DNA of 12,764 nucleotides, taken from contig JAOQAL010000715.1 in assembly GCA_025963615.1 (NCBI GenBank), positions 1 to 12,764 on the forward strand, written 5' to 3'. Below the pieces are notes generated by a model that saw only the letters and a program-made list of their open reading frames with translations, had not been told where the DNA came from and ran no database searches. The translations under genes were made by a program, and so were the position numbers. Below are positions 1 to 6,310 of the stretch, piece after piece (position 1 is the first letter of the stretch; each line of letters begins with the position of its first letter). This DNA is from Chitinophagaceae bacterium. Lineage in GTDB: Bacteria; Bacteroidota; Bacteroidia; Chitinophagales; Chitinophagaceae.

Positions 1-2
1 GT

Positions 3-260
3 GCTAATGGATTAACAGGTAATAACAGGCCAAAAGTCTTTCGGGTCACTGCTGCTGTAAATGTAGACATCCGCTACAACCTGACAGGCTTTAAGCCGAA
101 GGCAGCCATCTTATCTGATGGTGGCAATCAGACTGTTCATGTAGGTTATATGACAGCGGCTGGCATTCCATCAACCAACTACGCATTGGCTGTAGGAAGC
201 GATTTATTGGTTAAATGTTTCACCTTTGCATACCACGGCCAATGCCCCTATCAGTACTAG
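3..260 (+). CDS. Upstream-frame part of T9SS-sorted secreted protein (5' truncated, frameshifted)
   Basis: An open frame enters from the left window edge and runs to a TAG at 258-260. Its useful part ends near 209, where the downstream frame (ending at 1152) takes over. The translation (for example RVTAAVNVDIRYNLTGFKPKA and YALAVGSDLL) has the look of an extracellular beta-rich domain, and removing one base at the GG of 209-210 joins it as DLL-LNVSPLHTTANAP to the next frame. I therefore read this as the middle of the same gene, split by a one-base insertion. The last ~17 codons in this frame are probably not translated in the intact protein. The N-terminus and signal peptide lie outside the window. 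Whether the shift is a sequencing error, a true mutation or recoding cannot be told from the sequence. Confidence 0.55.
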   Translation, partial: ANGLTGNNRPKVFRVTAAVNVDIRYNLTGFKPKAAILSDGGNQTVHVGYMTAAGIPSTNYALAVGSDLLVKCFTFAYHGQCPYQY

Positions 261-1152
261 TGTAGCTTACCCTAACCCCGATCTTGGTTTTTCGCAAATA
301 CAAGGAAGCTATGACGCAGATAAAAATGGCAGTGTGAGAAACTGGACAATGACGGCGGGCATTAACAACGAACACAATCATGCTACCGGCACAGGTCTCT
401 ATGCTTCGGTTATTGGCGCCAGCGTATCAAAACTGAAAGCTGGAGGGGGTGGACTTGTTTTCTATATCGGTAACCATGACTTCAATTCCAGCAGCGCCAC
501 TGGCATCAACGGTATCCGGATGTATATGAATGCCTTTCTTACGCCGGGTTCTATCAATAATAACTGCAGTATCGGGCAGACAGTGCTCAACCTGCTACCT
601 ATAAAACTACTTTTTTTTAACGCTATCGCGGACAACAGTAACAGCAAGGTGGACCTGAAGTGGATTACCTCAACTGAAATAAATGCCAGTCACTTTGTGA
701 TTGAAAGAAGCACAGATGGCATTCATTTCAGCGATCAAGGCATGGTGTCAGCTTTCGGAAATTCAACTGAACAAAAAAATTATTTTTTCAACGATAATTT
801 TTCTTCAGCCGCCGGCAGTACTATATATTATCGTCTCCGCCAGGTGGACAATAACGGAACATTTGACTATTCGCCGATCCGGACTATACAAATTGAACAA
901 TCAGCGGGGAAAACCGCATTAGTTTATCCGAACCCGGTGACGAATAAATTGTATATATCCATACCTGCAGGCTGGCAGAATAAAAAGGTAGTATTGGAAT
1001 TATTCAACAGTACCGGGCAGCTTGAAAAAAGATCAGAAGTATCGGGTAGTTTTATTGAGCCTGTGAATATGATTCATTTTACTCCCGGTATTTATATGGT
1101 CAGGATGAGCTGTAATAATGAAATGGCGAGGCAAAAAATTATAAAACAATAA
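226..1152 (+). CDS. Secreted protein with type IX secretion C-terminal sorting domain (3' part)
   Basis: The 226 start is a TTG and is unlikely to be real; the frame is open back to 196 and is probably the continuation of the frame entering from position 3. Counting from 226: residues ~1-110 form an extracellular domain of unknown family (LVFYIGNHDF, GINGIRMYMNAFLTP). Residues ~125-225 are a fibronectin-III-like segment (KVDLKWITSTEINASHFVIERS, YYRLRQVDNNG). Residues ~233-307 are a Por-secretion tail (VYPNPVTNKLYI ... GIYMVRMS ... KIIKQ). In Bacteroidota this tail directs export through the type IX secretion system and attachment to, or release from, the cell surface. The catalytic or adhesive part of the protein lies upstream of the window, so its role is unknown. 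T9SS tail assignment is strong; the frameshift makes an intact product uncertain. Confidence 0.85.
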   Translation: MHTTANAPISTSVAYPNPDLGFSQIQGSYDADKNGSVRNWTMTAGINNEHNHATGTGLYASVIGASVSKLKAGGGGLVFYIGNHDFNSSSATGINGIRMYMNAFLTPGSINNNCSIGQTVLNLLPIKLLFFNAIADNSNSKVDLKWITSTEINASHFVIERSTDGIHFSDQGMVSAFGNSTEQKNYFFNDNFSSAAGSTIYYRLRQVDNNGTFDYSPIRTIQIEQSAGKTALVYPNPVTNKLYISIPAGWQNKKVVLELFNSTGQLEKRSEVSGSFIEPVNMIHFTPGIYMVRMSCNNEMARQKIIKQ

Positions 1153-1170
1153 TCAAACCTGATACCATAA

Positions 1171-1205
1171 TGCATCGCCTTTGGCAGGACGCCGAATGCG
1201 ATGCA
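1171..1205. terminator. Possible bidirectional terminator hairpin
   Basis: TGCATCGC (1171-1178) pairs perfectly with GCGATGCA (1198-1205) around a 19-nt loop, 18 bp after the stop of the T9SS gene and 22 bp beyond the convergent RAYT stop. The position fits a shared terminator, but there is no U-tract on either side and the stem is only 8 bp. Confidence 0.35.
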
Positions 1206-1227
1206 CTATAGTATTTGACCTCCGTCT

Positions 1228-1785
1228 CTAATCCAGAAAAATTATATCAAGTAAGCCTTTTTGATTGGTCGTGTAGTAATCAATTCCACTTCCGTAAACC
1301 CATTCTTTTGGCTCATATACAAAACCCGCTTTTACCGGATTTTCGTGTAAATAATCCAGCCGCTGTTTATACTTTTCTGCGCTGTCCAGTAAAACAGGGT
1401 GATTTTCATGTTGCCAAAACTGGTAACGATAATTGCTTTTATTCTCTCTCCCATGTTTTTCAAAAATATCAAGTATCCATCCTTTGCGGCTTTCCCGGCT
1501 ATTGTTGATTATAGCATCAATAATTTTTATTGCTGTAAAACTCTTGATATTTTTTATTGTCATGTTGGGTTCATAGCCATTTGTAAATGAACATATCATG
1601 TGAAAATGATTGGGCATCAATATCCAGGCGTGAACCTGTAATCCCTGGTTCTTTTGACAAAACCGGAAACTATCAATTAGGATACCCTTGTAAATATTTC
1701 TTGTAAAGATATCTACCCATGCAACAACCGTTGATGTAACAAAATAGACGCCTTCTCTGTCAATAAATTTATACTTGCTGCTCAT
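1228..1785 (-). CDS. REP-associated tyrosine transposase (RAYT), Y1/HUH superfamily
   Basis: A 185-aa single-domain protein of the Transposase_17/Y1_Tnp family, related to IS200/IS605 TnpA. The HUH metal-binding motif is H60-F-H62 in MPNHFHMI. The likely nucleophilic tyrosine is Y145 in YLHENPVKAGF, with Y139 just before it as the alternative. The family-typical stretch YQFWQHENHP lies at 121-130. RAYTs nick and rejoin single-stranded DNA at short tetranucleotides beside REP hairpins and are usually single-copy, domesticated genes surrounded by their REP targets. The neighbourhood fits: a hairpin array starts 18 bp upstream of the ATG, so the promoter must lie in or beside it. Motifs look intact, so the gene is probably functional. 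The leader is A/T rich with no clear Shine-Dalgarno site. The gene is convergent with the T9SS gene. It lacks flanking terminal repeats of a classical insertion sequence. Confidence 0.9.
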   Translation of the reverse strand: MSSKYKFIDREGVYFVTSTVVAWVDIFTRNIYKGILIDSFRFCQKNQGLQVHAWILMPNHFHMICSFTNGYEPNMTIKNIKSFTAIKIIDAIINNSRESRKGWILDIFEKHGRENKSNYRYQFWQHENHPVLLDSAEKYKQRLDYLHENPVKAGFVYEPKEWVYGSGIDYYTTNQKGLLDIIFLD

Positions 1786-1803
1786 AATAGCAAGGTAATA
1801 TCT

Positions 1804-2384
1804 TTAATTACTCTGATAATTTACTGATTAAAGTAATATCATTAGCATGTGGGGGACAGTAAGATATAGGGATACAAGTAACGGTAAGGCCAGGTCGGGA
1901 GACCTGCGCCAGAACTGGATCTGCGCCAGGACCCATATTTTAATTACTCTGATAATTTACTGATTATATTAATATTATTAGTATGCGGGACGGTAAGAAA
2001 GAGGGATACAAGTAACGGTAAGGCACAGGTCGGGAGACCTGCGCCAGAACTGGATCCTTCGCCAGGCCCCATATTTTTAATTACTCTTATACTTTACTGA
2101 TTATGTTAATATTATTAGTATGCGGGACGGTAAGAAAGGGGGATACAAGTAACGGTAAGGCACAGGTCGGGAGACCTGCGCCAGAACTGGTAAGGCCAGG
2201 TCGGGAGACCTGCGCGAGAACTAGATCCTGCGCCAGAACTGGATCCTTCGCCAGGACCAATATTTTTAGTATGCGGGGGACGGTAAGAAAGAGGGATACA
2301 AGTAACGGTAAGGCACAGGTCGGGAGACCTGCGCCAGAAGCGGTCTGGAGATCTGCGCCAGAACTAGAGACTCGCGCCAGAAAG
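1804..2384. repeat. REP/BIME-like hairpin array beside the RAYT gene
   Basis: Long tandem units start with TTAATTACTCT at 1804, 1940 and 2077 (spacing 136 and 137 bp); a fourth, truncated unit starts near 2259. Each carries GGGATACAAGTAACGGTAAGGC followed by the perfect palindrome CAGGTC-GGGA-GACCTG at 1891-1906, 2026-2041, 2163-2178, 2197-2212 and 2316-2331, with a degenerate copy at 2340-2359. In the copies at 2026, 2163 and 2316 the stem extends to 10 bp (GGCACAGGTC with GACCTGCGCC, one mismatch). GTAA directly precedes the GGC arm in all five good copies (1884, 2018, 2155, 2190, 2308). Copies of GCGCCAGAACTGG and its variants follow each hairpin and fill the end of the array. The structure matches REP sequences recognised by RAYT proteins, here in tandem. 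Open reading frames crossing it are repeat artefacts. Confidence 0.85.
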
Positions 2385-2430
2385 CACGAGGAATCTGGAT
2401 AGTTCTTGGTTTAATCAACTGGTTGCTTCG

Positions 2431-2445
2431 TCCGCTGACGGCGGA
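2431..2445 (-). terminator. Weak hairpin after the acidic-protein gene
   Basis: TCCGC (2431-2435) and GCGGA (2441-2445) form a 5-bp stem with a 5-nt loop, 16 bp past the stop of the minus-strand gene at 2461. It has no U-tract, so it may instead be a chance or dispersed palindrome. Confidence 0.2.
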
Positions 2446-2460
2446 AGACAAAGGGACTTC

Positions 2461-2790
2461 TCACTCTTTCGATTCTTCGAGGTTATCATGATTATCGCCA
2501 CCGAGACTGTAATAATTGTTCTCTTCATCTTCTTCGCCTATTTCTTCATCCTTGTCATCCAGCTCAGCACCGGGTATATCCAGGTCATCGCCAGAAGGAT
2601 CTTCTTTAAAATCTTTTTCATTGCCCCTGCCTTCCTTTTCGTGACTGGGATCTATAGTTGATTTGTCTTCCGGGTTGATGTTATCTTCTTTTTTGCCTTT
2701 ATTATAAATATCATCTGCCGGTTTATATACCAGGTCGGGTGGTAAACTATTATCATCCTTATCCTGCTTTATTGAAGATTTCTTTTTCAT
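2461..2790 (-). CDS. Small highly acidic, probably disordered protein of unknown function
   Basis: A 109-aa protein with no hydrophobic core. The first ~75 residues are a lysine/aspartate/glutamate/asparagine-rich mixed-charge stretch (MKKKSSIKQDKDDN...). The tail is strongly acidic and looks conserved: LDIPGAELDDKDEEIGEED, then ENNYYSLGGDNHDN and a terminal LEESKE. I recall similar tails (ELDD..E.IGEEDEENNYYSLGGD) in small proteins of Chitinophagaceae and Sphingobacteriaceae; no function is known to me. There is no signal peptide or membrane segment, so it is likely cytoplasmic. The ATG at 2788-2790 is preceded by an A/T-rich leader (AATAATAAAAC) with no Shine-Dalgarno site. It lies 51 bp downstream of the epoxide-hydrolase-like gene on the same strand and could be its last operon partner. 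Composition makes homology searching unreliable, but the codon structure and clean start and stop suggest a real gene. Confidence 0.75.
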   Translation of the reverse strand: MKKKSSIKQDKDDNSLPPDLVYKPADDIYNKGKKEDNINPEDKSTIDPSHEKEGRGNEKDFKEDPSGDDLDIPGAELDDKDEEIGEEDEENNYYSLGGDNHDNLEESKE

Positions 2791-2841
2791 GTTTTATTAT
2801 TTTAGCAATCATTAAAAAATAGTAGCAGGGCACCAACCGAA

Positions 2842-4014
2842 TCAGTTACGCGAAAATGTGGTTGTATTGCCTGCATAATTTGCTGCATCCAGGCTGCTGA
2901 AAAATTCACGCATATCATTTGCCAGTAGTGCAGGTGTTTCCATTGCGGCAAAATGACCTCCTTCGGGCATTTGTGTAAAACGTTTTACATTAAATATCCT
3001 TTCTGCGAAATCCCGCGGCGCCGTTATGATATCCTTTGGGAAAATGGCGACGCCTACAGGGGTCTTTGGTTTGATGCGATCCTTTGCAGGAGACATTTGC
3101 ATGCTTTCATAATAAATGCGGAAGGCGGATGCAGCCGTTTGTGTAATCCAATAGATCATGATATTGGTGAGTAATTCATCCTTACTGAAACGATTTTCAA
3201 TATCACCATGGCAATCGCTCCAGCTACGGAACTTTTCAATGATCCATGCGGCAAGACCCGGCGGCGAATCATTCATGGCATAGGCAAGGGTTTGCGGTTT
3301 GCTGGCCTGTATCATCGCATAGCCTCCTTCCGTCATCTGCCATTTTTGACCTGCTTCTATATATTTTTTTTCCGCTTCCGATAATTCACTGGGTGGGATA
3401 CGGAGTATATGCCGGTATGGGATATCGGTAAGATGAATGCCAGTTAGCAAATCCGGATGGCGCAATACCAATTGTTCGGTAACCGAACTGCCCCAGTCGC
3501 CGCCATGTGCAGCAAATTGTTTATAACCCAGTTCCTCCGTCATTAACCGGGCAAACAGGTCGGCTATCTTTTCGGGGTTCATCCCTTTTTCACTGGGACT
3601 GTCTGAAAAGCCAAAGCCTGGCAAGGAAGGGACGATAACATCAAATGAAAAACCATTTGCATCTGGCTGGATTAACAGTGGAATGATTTTCAAAAAACGG
3701 ATGAAAGAATCCGGGTAGCCATGGGTGAGTAGTAAAGGAATACTGCTATGCCCTTTTCCTTTTTCATAAATATAATGAAGACCAAAACCATTTATTTCGG
3801 TACGGTAATGGCTGAATGCATTCAACGATTTTTCCTGCTTGCGCCAGTCAAAATCTTTTTGCCAGTATCTGCAAAGATCCTGGAGGTAATGGAGATCAGT
3901 ACCATAGTCCCAGCCACTGTTGATAATAGCATCTGGCCAACGGGTAGAAGCCAAACGGCGATGCAGGTCGGTTAATACATCCTCCGCGACATTAATGATG
4001 AAAGAGGTGCTCAT
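2842..4014 (-). CDS. Epoxide hydrolase family protein (EHN domain plus alpha/beta hydrolase)
   Basis: A 390-aa protein of usual family length. Residues ~1-110 form the epoxide-hydrolase N-terminal lid (I-X-V-x-DL-x-RL-x-x-TRWPD, then GWDYG and LQDLCRYW). The rest is an alpha/beta-hydrolase core. Visible motifs are the oxyanion-hole HGYP (98-101), the strand-turn VIVPSLPGFGFSD (126-138), the nucleophile elbow GGDWGS (171-176; D173 is the expected nucleophile), a tyrosine pair in RIYYES (299-304) that could supply the ring-opening proton donor, and the catalytic histidine H354 in GGHFAAMETP. Family members hydrolyse epoxides to diols; the substrate cannot be inferred. HGYPDS replaces the more common HGWPGS. 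No signal peptide is visible, so it should be cytoplasmic. The start codon lies 21 bp after the stop of the 4036-4365 gene, suggesting cotranscription. Confidence 0.9.
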   Translation of the reverse strand: MSTSFIINVAEDVLTDLHRRLASTRWPDAIINSGWDYGTDLHYLQDLCRYWQKDFDWRKQEKSLNAFSHYRTEINGFGLHYIYEKGKGHSSIPLLLTHGYPDSFIRFLKIIPLLIQPDANGFSFDVIVPSLPGFGFSDSPSEKGMNPEKIADLFARLMTEELGYKQFAAHGGDWGSSVTEQLVLRHPDLLTGIHLTDIPYRHILRIPPSELSEAEKKYIEAGQKWQMTEGGYAMIQASKPQTLAYAMNDSPPGLAAWIIEKFRSWSDCHGDIENRFSKDELLTNIMIYWITQTAASAFRIYYESMQMSPAKDRIKPKTPVGVAIFPKDIITAPRDFAERIFNVKRFTQMPEGGHFAAMETPALLANDMREFFSSLDAANYAGNTTTFSRN

Positions 4015-4035
4015 ACATGATATGATTTTGGGTGG

Positions 4036-4365
4036 CTATTTTTTTACCCTCAAATATTCCGCTATCACTATTTCTTTCAATACAAAATAAAACGGGTGGT
4101 TATAGGGTAGCGGGTGTTGATTCATTATATCCCCAACGGCGGCAACACTTTCTTTAATGAGAATATAAACCTGTCTGTCAGAAAAAAATACGGGATCACC
4201 TGTGACCTGGTCGGTGGCATTAAAAATGGCACTGAGAATTGTATATTCAGGCGCGGCACATTCGGCAGACCCTTTTGGTATAATAATAAACGAACCTTCT
4301 ATTAAGTAACCACCCTGTTCATCGCGGTAGGGACCGCCGGAAAATCCATATCTCTTTCTTTCCAT
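4036..4365 (-). CDS. Hypothetical protein, 109 aa
   Basis: I do not recognise this protein. It begins MERKRYGFSGGPYRDEQGGYLIEGSFIIIPKG, contains one mildly hydrophobic strand-like stretch (SFIIIPKG), two cysteine-free beta-like segments (DPVFFSDRQVYILIKES) and ends LKEIVIAEYLRVKK. There is no signal peptide, transmembrane helix or obvious catalytic motif; it looks like a small soluble alpha+beta protein. It sits 21 bp upstream of the epoxide-hydrolase-like gene on the same strand and 93 bp downstream of the phosphatase-superfamily gene, so it is most likely the first gene of an operon with the hydrolase. The start is the ATG at 4363-4365, with only a weak leader (AAATAAATC). Codon use looks normal for the neighbourhood. 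Confidence 0.7.
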   Translation of the reverse strand: MERKRYGFSGGPYRDEQGGYLIEGSFIIIPKGSAECAAPEYTILSAIFNATDQVTGDPVFFSDRQVYILIKESVAAVGDIMNQHPLPYNHPFYFVLKEIVIAEYLRVKK

Positions 4366-4458
4366 GATTTATTTCTCGCATAAGGAGTAATAAAATCATG
4401 CCGGGGCTAAAGAGACCAAGAGGTCCAAGGAGAAAAGGAGGAAAAAGAAAGGCTATTT

Positions 4459-5553
4459 TCATTTTTCTGCAATCACATTGATTGATGGCATAGCCCGGTG
4501 CGTTTTGGGTTTAAAATCGTAACCTAATACCGCGCCGATGGTTGCAGCGAGCTGGGCCTGGTAAAGTTGCTCCTTACCATCGACTTCGCCGGATGAAGGA
4601 ATGCCCGGGCCCATGACTGCAAGCCATGTCTGTCCGGAATCTTTAATTTCCGGTCCATGCTGCCGCCATTGCGACTTGATGCTATCTCCCCGGCCATGGT
4701 CGCAGGTAAGGAGAATCGTGGTTTTATTTTTATACTGCGGCAGCGTTTGAATGAGGTCCCACAATTCTTTTATCATCCTGTCTTCAGCAAAAGATGTTTC
4801 AAGATATTGATCATAGTTGCCTTCATGAGCAAAAGCATCTGTTTCGCCCAAAGCCAGGTAGAGTACGCGTGGCCGGTATTCTTTAAGATATTCGATGGCT
4901 GCAAAATAGGTAAGCAGGTCGGGCCGCTCGGTAGTTGGTCTATTGCTGAGGCGCTGCATCTGGTTAAGCAGTCTGAAACGGGAGCCAGCAAAGGTAAATG
5001 TGTCAGTGTCTGCATTAATATACAGCTTGCTGTTTTGCCTGTTAAGCAGGTAAGGGAAAAGATCGGAAGTAGCGAATACCGCCACTTTTCCCTGGAAATC
5101 TTTTTGACTGTTAACAAACTCCAGCACATTATCTGATTGGCTTATCAACTGGCGGTTCGACGTAATGGCCGGATCGACATAACCGGTAAGCATTTCACTG
5201 AAGCCGGGATAAGTTAACTGGAAAGGGTTTTTGACGTTGACCTGGTTGCCGAGGAGCCGGTTGCCGTAGAGTTGACCCTGCTGTGCTATGGTTTCCCAAA
5301 GAAAAGGAAATAATTTTTTCCGGCGGTTATGCATATCGTTGTCCCAAAACTTACGGGTGATGTCTTCTTTATCTTTTGTAAATGTGGGGTTATTAACAAG
5401 CACGGAATCAGCGCCGGTAAATACTTCCTGCCAGCGCATACCGTCGAGAACTACTACGAGTAAATTTTCTGCTTTGTGATTTTGGGCAAGAGCAGGCAGG
5501 CTAAAAATTAAAAATATAATCCAGCAAAACACAAATTTGACTGCAGTTAACAT
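4459..5553 (-). CDS. Exported alkaline-phosphatase-superfamily (phosphodiesterase/sulfatase-like) protein
   Basis: A 364-aa protein with a Sec signal peptide (residues 1-23, hydrophobic CWIIFLIFSLPALA, likely cleavage after ALA-Q). The mature part has the metal-binding pattern of the alkaline phosphatase superfamily: D37 in VVVLDGMRWQEVFTG, the nucleophile region TYPGFSEMLTG (114-124; T114 or S119), GETDAFAHEG (236-245; D239 and H243), LTCDHGRGD (282-290; D285 and H286) and H299 in RQHGPEIKD. The layout fits secreted phosphodiesterase/nucleotide-pyrophosphatase-like enzymes common in Bacteroidota; the exact substrate (phosphodiester, phosphomonoester or sulfate ester) is unknown. The ATG at 5551-5553 has AGGAAA 2 nt upstream, one of the better ribosome-binding sites here. 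A -7-like TATATTTA (5590-5597, minus strand) lies ~37 bp upstream, with no matching -33 box. It may be transcribed alone. Confidence 0.85.
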   Translation of the reverse strand: MLTAVKFVFCWIIFLIFSLPALAQNHKAENLLVVVLDGMRWQEVFTGADSVLVNNPTFTKDKEDITRKFWDNDMHNRRKKLFPFLWETIAQQGQLYGNRLLGNQVNVKNPFQLTYPGFSEMLTGYVDPAITSNRQLISQSDNVLEFVNSQKDFQGKVAVFATSDLFPYLLNRQNSKLYINADTDTFTFAGSRFRLLNQMQRLSNRPTTERPDLLTYFAAIEYLKEYRPRVLYLALGETDAFAHEGNYDQYLETSFAEDRMIKELWDLIQTLPQYKNKTTILLTCDHGRGDSIKSQWRQHGPEIKDSGQTWLAVMGPGIPSSGEVDGKEQLYQAQLAATIGAVLGYDFKPKTHRAMPSINVIAEK

Positions 5554-5783
5554 GATTTCCTGTTTAATAATTTGATCAGGTACTGTCCGTAAATATACAA
5601 ATCTCTGGTTCGGACTTGCTCCGCCTATATTCCTGCCAATAAGTGAGTGATGTATTTTGGAGGATTGATCAAAGTTTTTTTCTTACTCTTCGTGGTTCAA
5701 AACATAAAGTTGATTCTATGCCGAAGTGTTAACCAGAGAGACATTATTAAAACACTTTTTTTATTTGAAAAAGAAAATTAGAA

Positions 5784-5930
5784 CCTGTGTTTTCGTGTAT
5801 TCTCTGTGCTTTGGTGTTTTCCAAATCGTATTTTATCTCTCTCAAAACCCAGCGCCGCAAAGTTTATGCATTTCAGGAGATTATTGTTTTGGAACACAGA
5901 GGCACGGTGACACAGAGAATACACAAAGAG
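5784..5930. repeat. Inverted pair of CACAGAG-type dispersed repeats
   Basis: GTGTATTCTCTGTG (5795-5808) is the exact reverse complement of CACAGAGAATACAC (5911-5924). The similarity extends imperfectly to 5784-5820 and 5891-5930, giving a ~147-bp element with long imperfect inverted arms and a ~70-nt spacer. The words belong to a repeat type I recall as common between genes in many Bacteroidota. Confidence 0.65.
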
Positions 5931-6023
5931 AATGTATAATAGATTGAATTAATCCTCCGCAAAAACTGAAGTCCACCTCAATTTATCGAAGGGTTCACGA
6001 ACTTTTGAACTCCTAAACTCTAA

Positions 6024-6159
6024 AGGTCTCTGTGCAATGGTGCCTTTGTGTTTCAATACAAAAAGGTTTTGATGTCACGCAAAGCCGCAAAGAGCCCATG
6101 GGTGAATATATTTAATATGCTGTAATTGTTTTGAAACATAGACACGGAGGCACAAAGCC
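6024..6159. repeat. Second cluster of dispersed repeats with inverted arms
   Basis: A left arm ending TTTGTGTTTCAA (6024-6055) is roughly inverted by TTGAAACATAGACACGGAGG (6132-6151, with CACAAAGCC following to 6159). Between them sits CACGCAAAGCCGCAAAGAG (6076-6094). The arrangement resembles the 5784-5930 pair, with more decay. Confidence 0.5.
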
Positions 6160-6310
6160 AGTGTTACTGGTCTCGCGCAATATTTTTTAGTCATTGCGGA
6201 GAATTTATATAATGCTACCAAAGATCTTTACCAATTACATGTTACATTAAGATAGCAGGAACAAAGTGAAAGGTGCCCTGGCAATAAATTTCCAAGCATT
6301 GCGCGAGGCG

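Larger units (their letters stand above)
5554..6310. other. 757-bp gene-free region with dispersed degenerate repeats
   Basis: No credible coding frame on either strand; short frames here lack coding character. The stretch is filled with degenerate copies of two word families, CACAGAG/GGCACAAAG and CGCAAAGCCGCAAAG, and their complements: 5682-5700 (CTTCGTGGTTCAA), 5784-5820, 5851-5862, 5891-5930, 6024-6055, 6076-6094 and 6133-6159. The left end should also hold the promoter of the phosphatase-superfamily gene at 4459-5553. Confidence 0.8.

Noticed and set aside
1804..2384. CRISPR array
   Set aside because: Hairpin-bearing repeats are spaced irregularly (34-137 bp), the intervening DNA is itself repeated rather than unique, and no cas genes are present.
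2103..2402. Open frame of 99 codons across the hairpin array
   Set aside because: Its translation is internally repetitive (repeated TSNGKAQVGRPAPE) because it reads the tandem repeats; no start context or homologous look.
4400..4450. Purine-rich run (AGAGACCAAGAGGTCCAAGG) between two minus-strand genes
   Set aside because: Could be a short degenerate repeat, but there is only one copy in the window and no symmetry to support a call.
4657..5136. 159-codon plus-strand frame inside the phosphatase-superfamily gene
   Set aside because: It is antisense to a gene with clear metal-binding motifs and has no recognisable domain.
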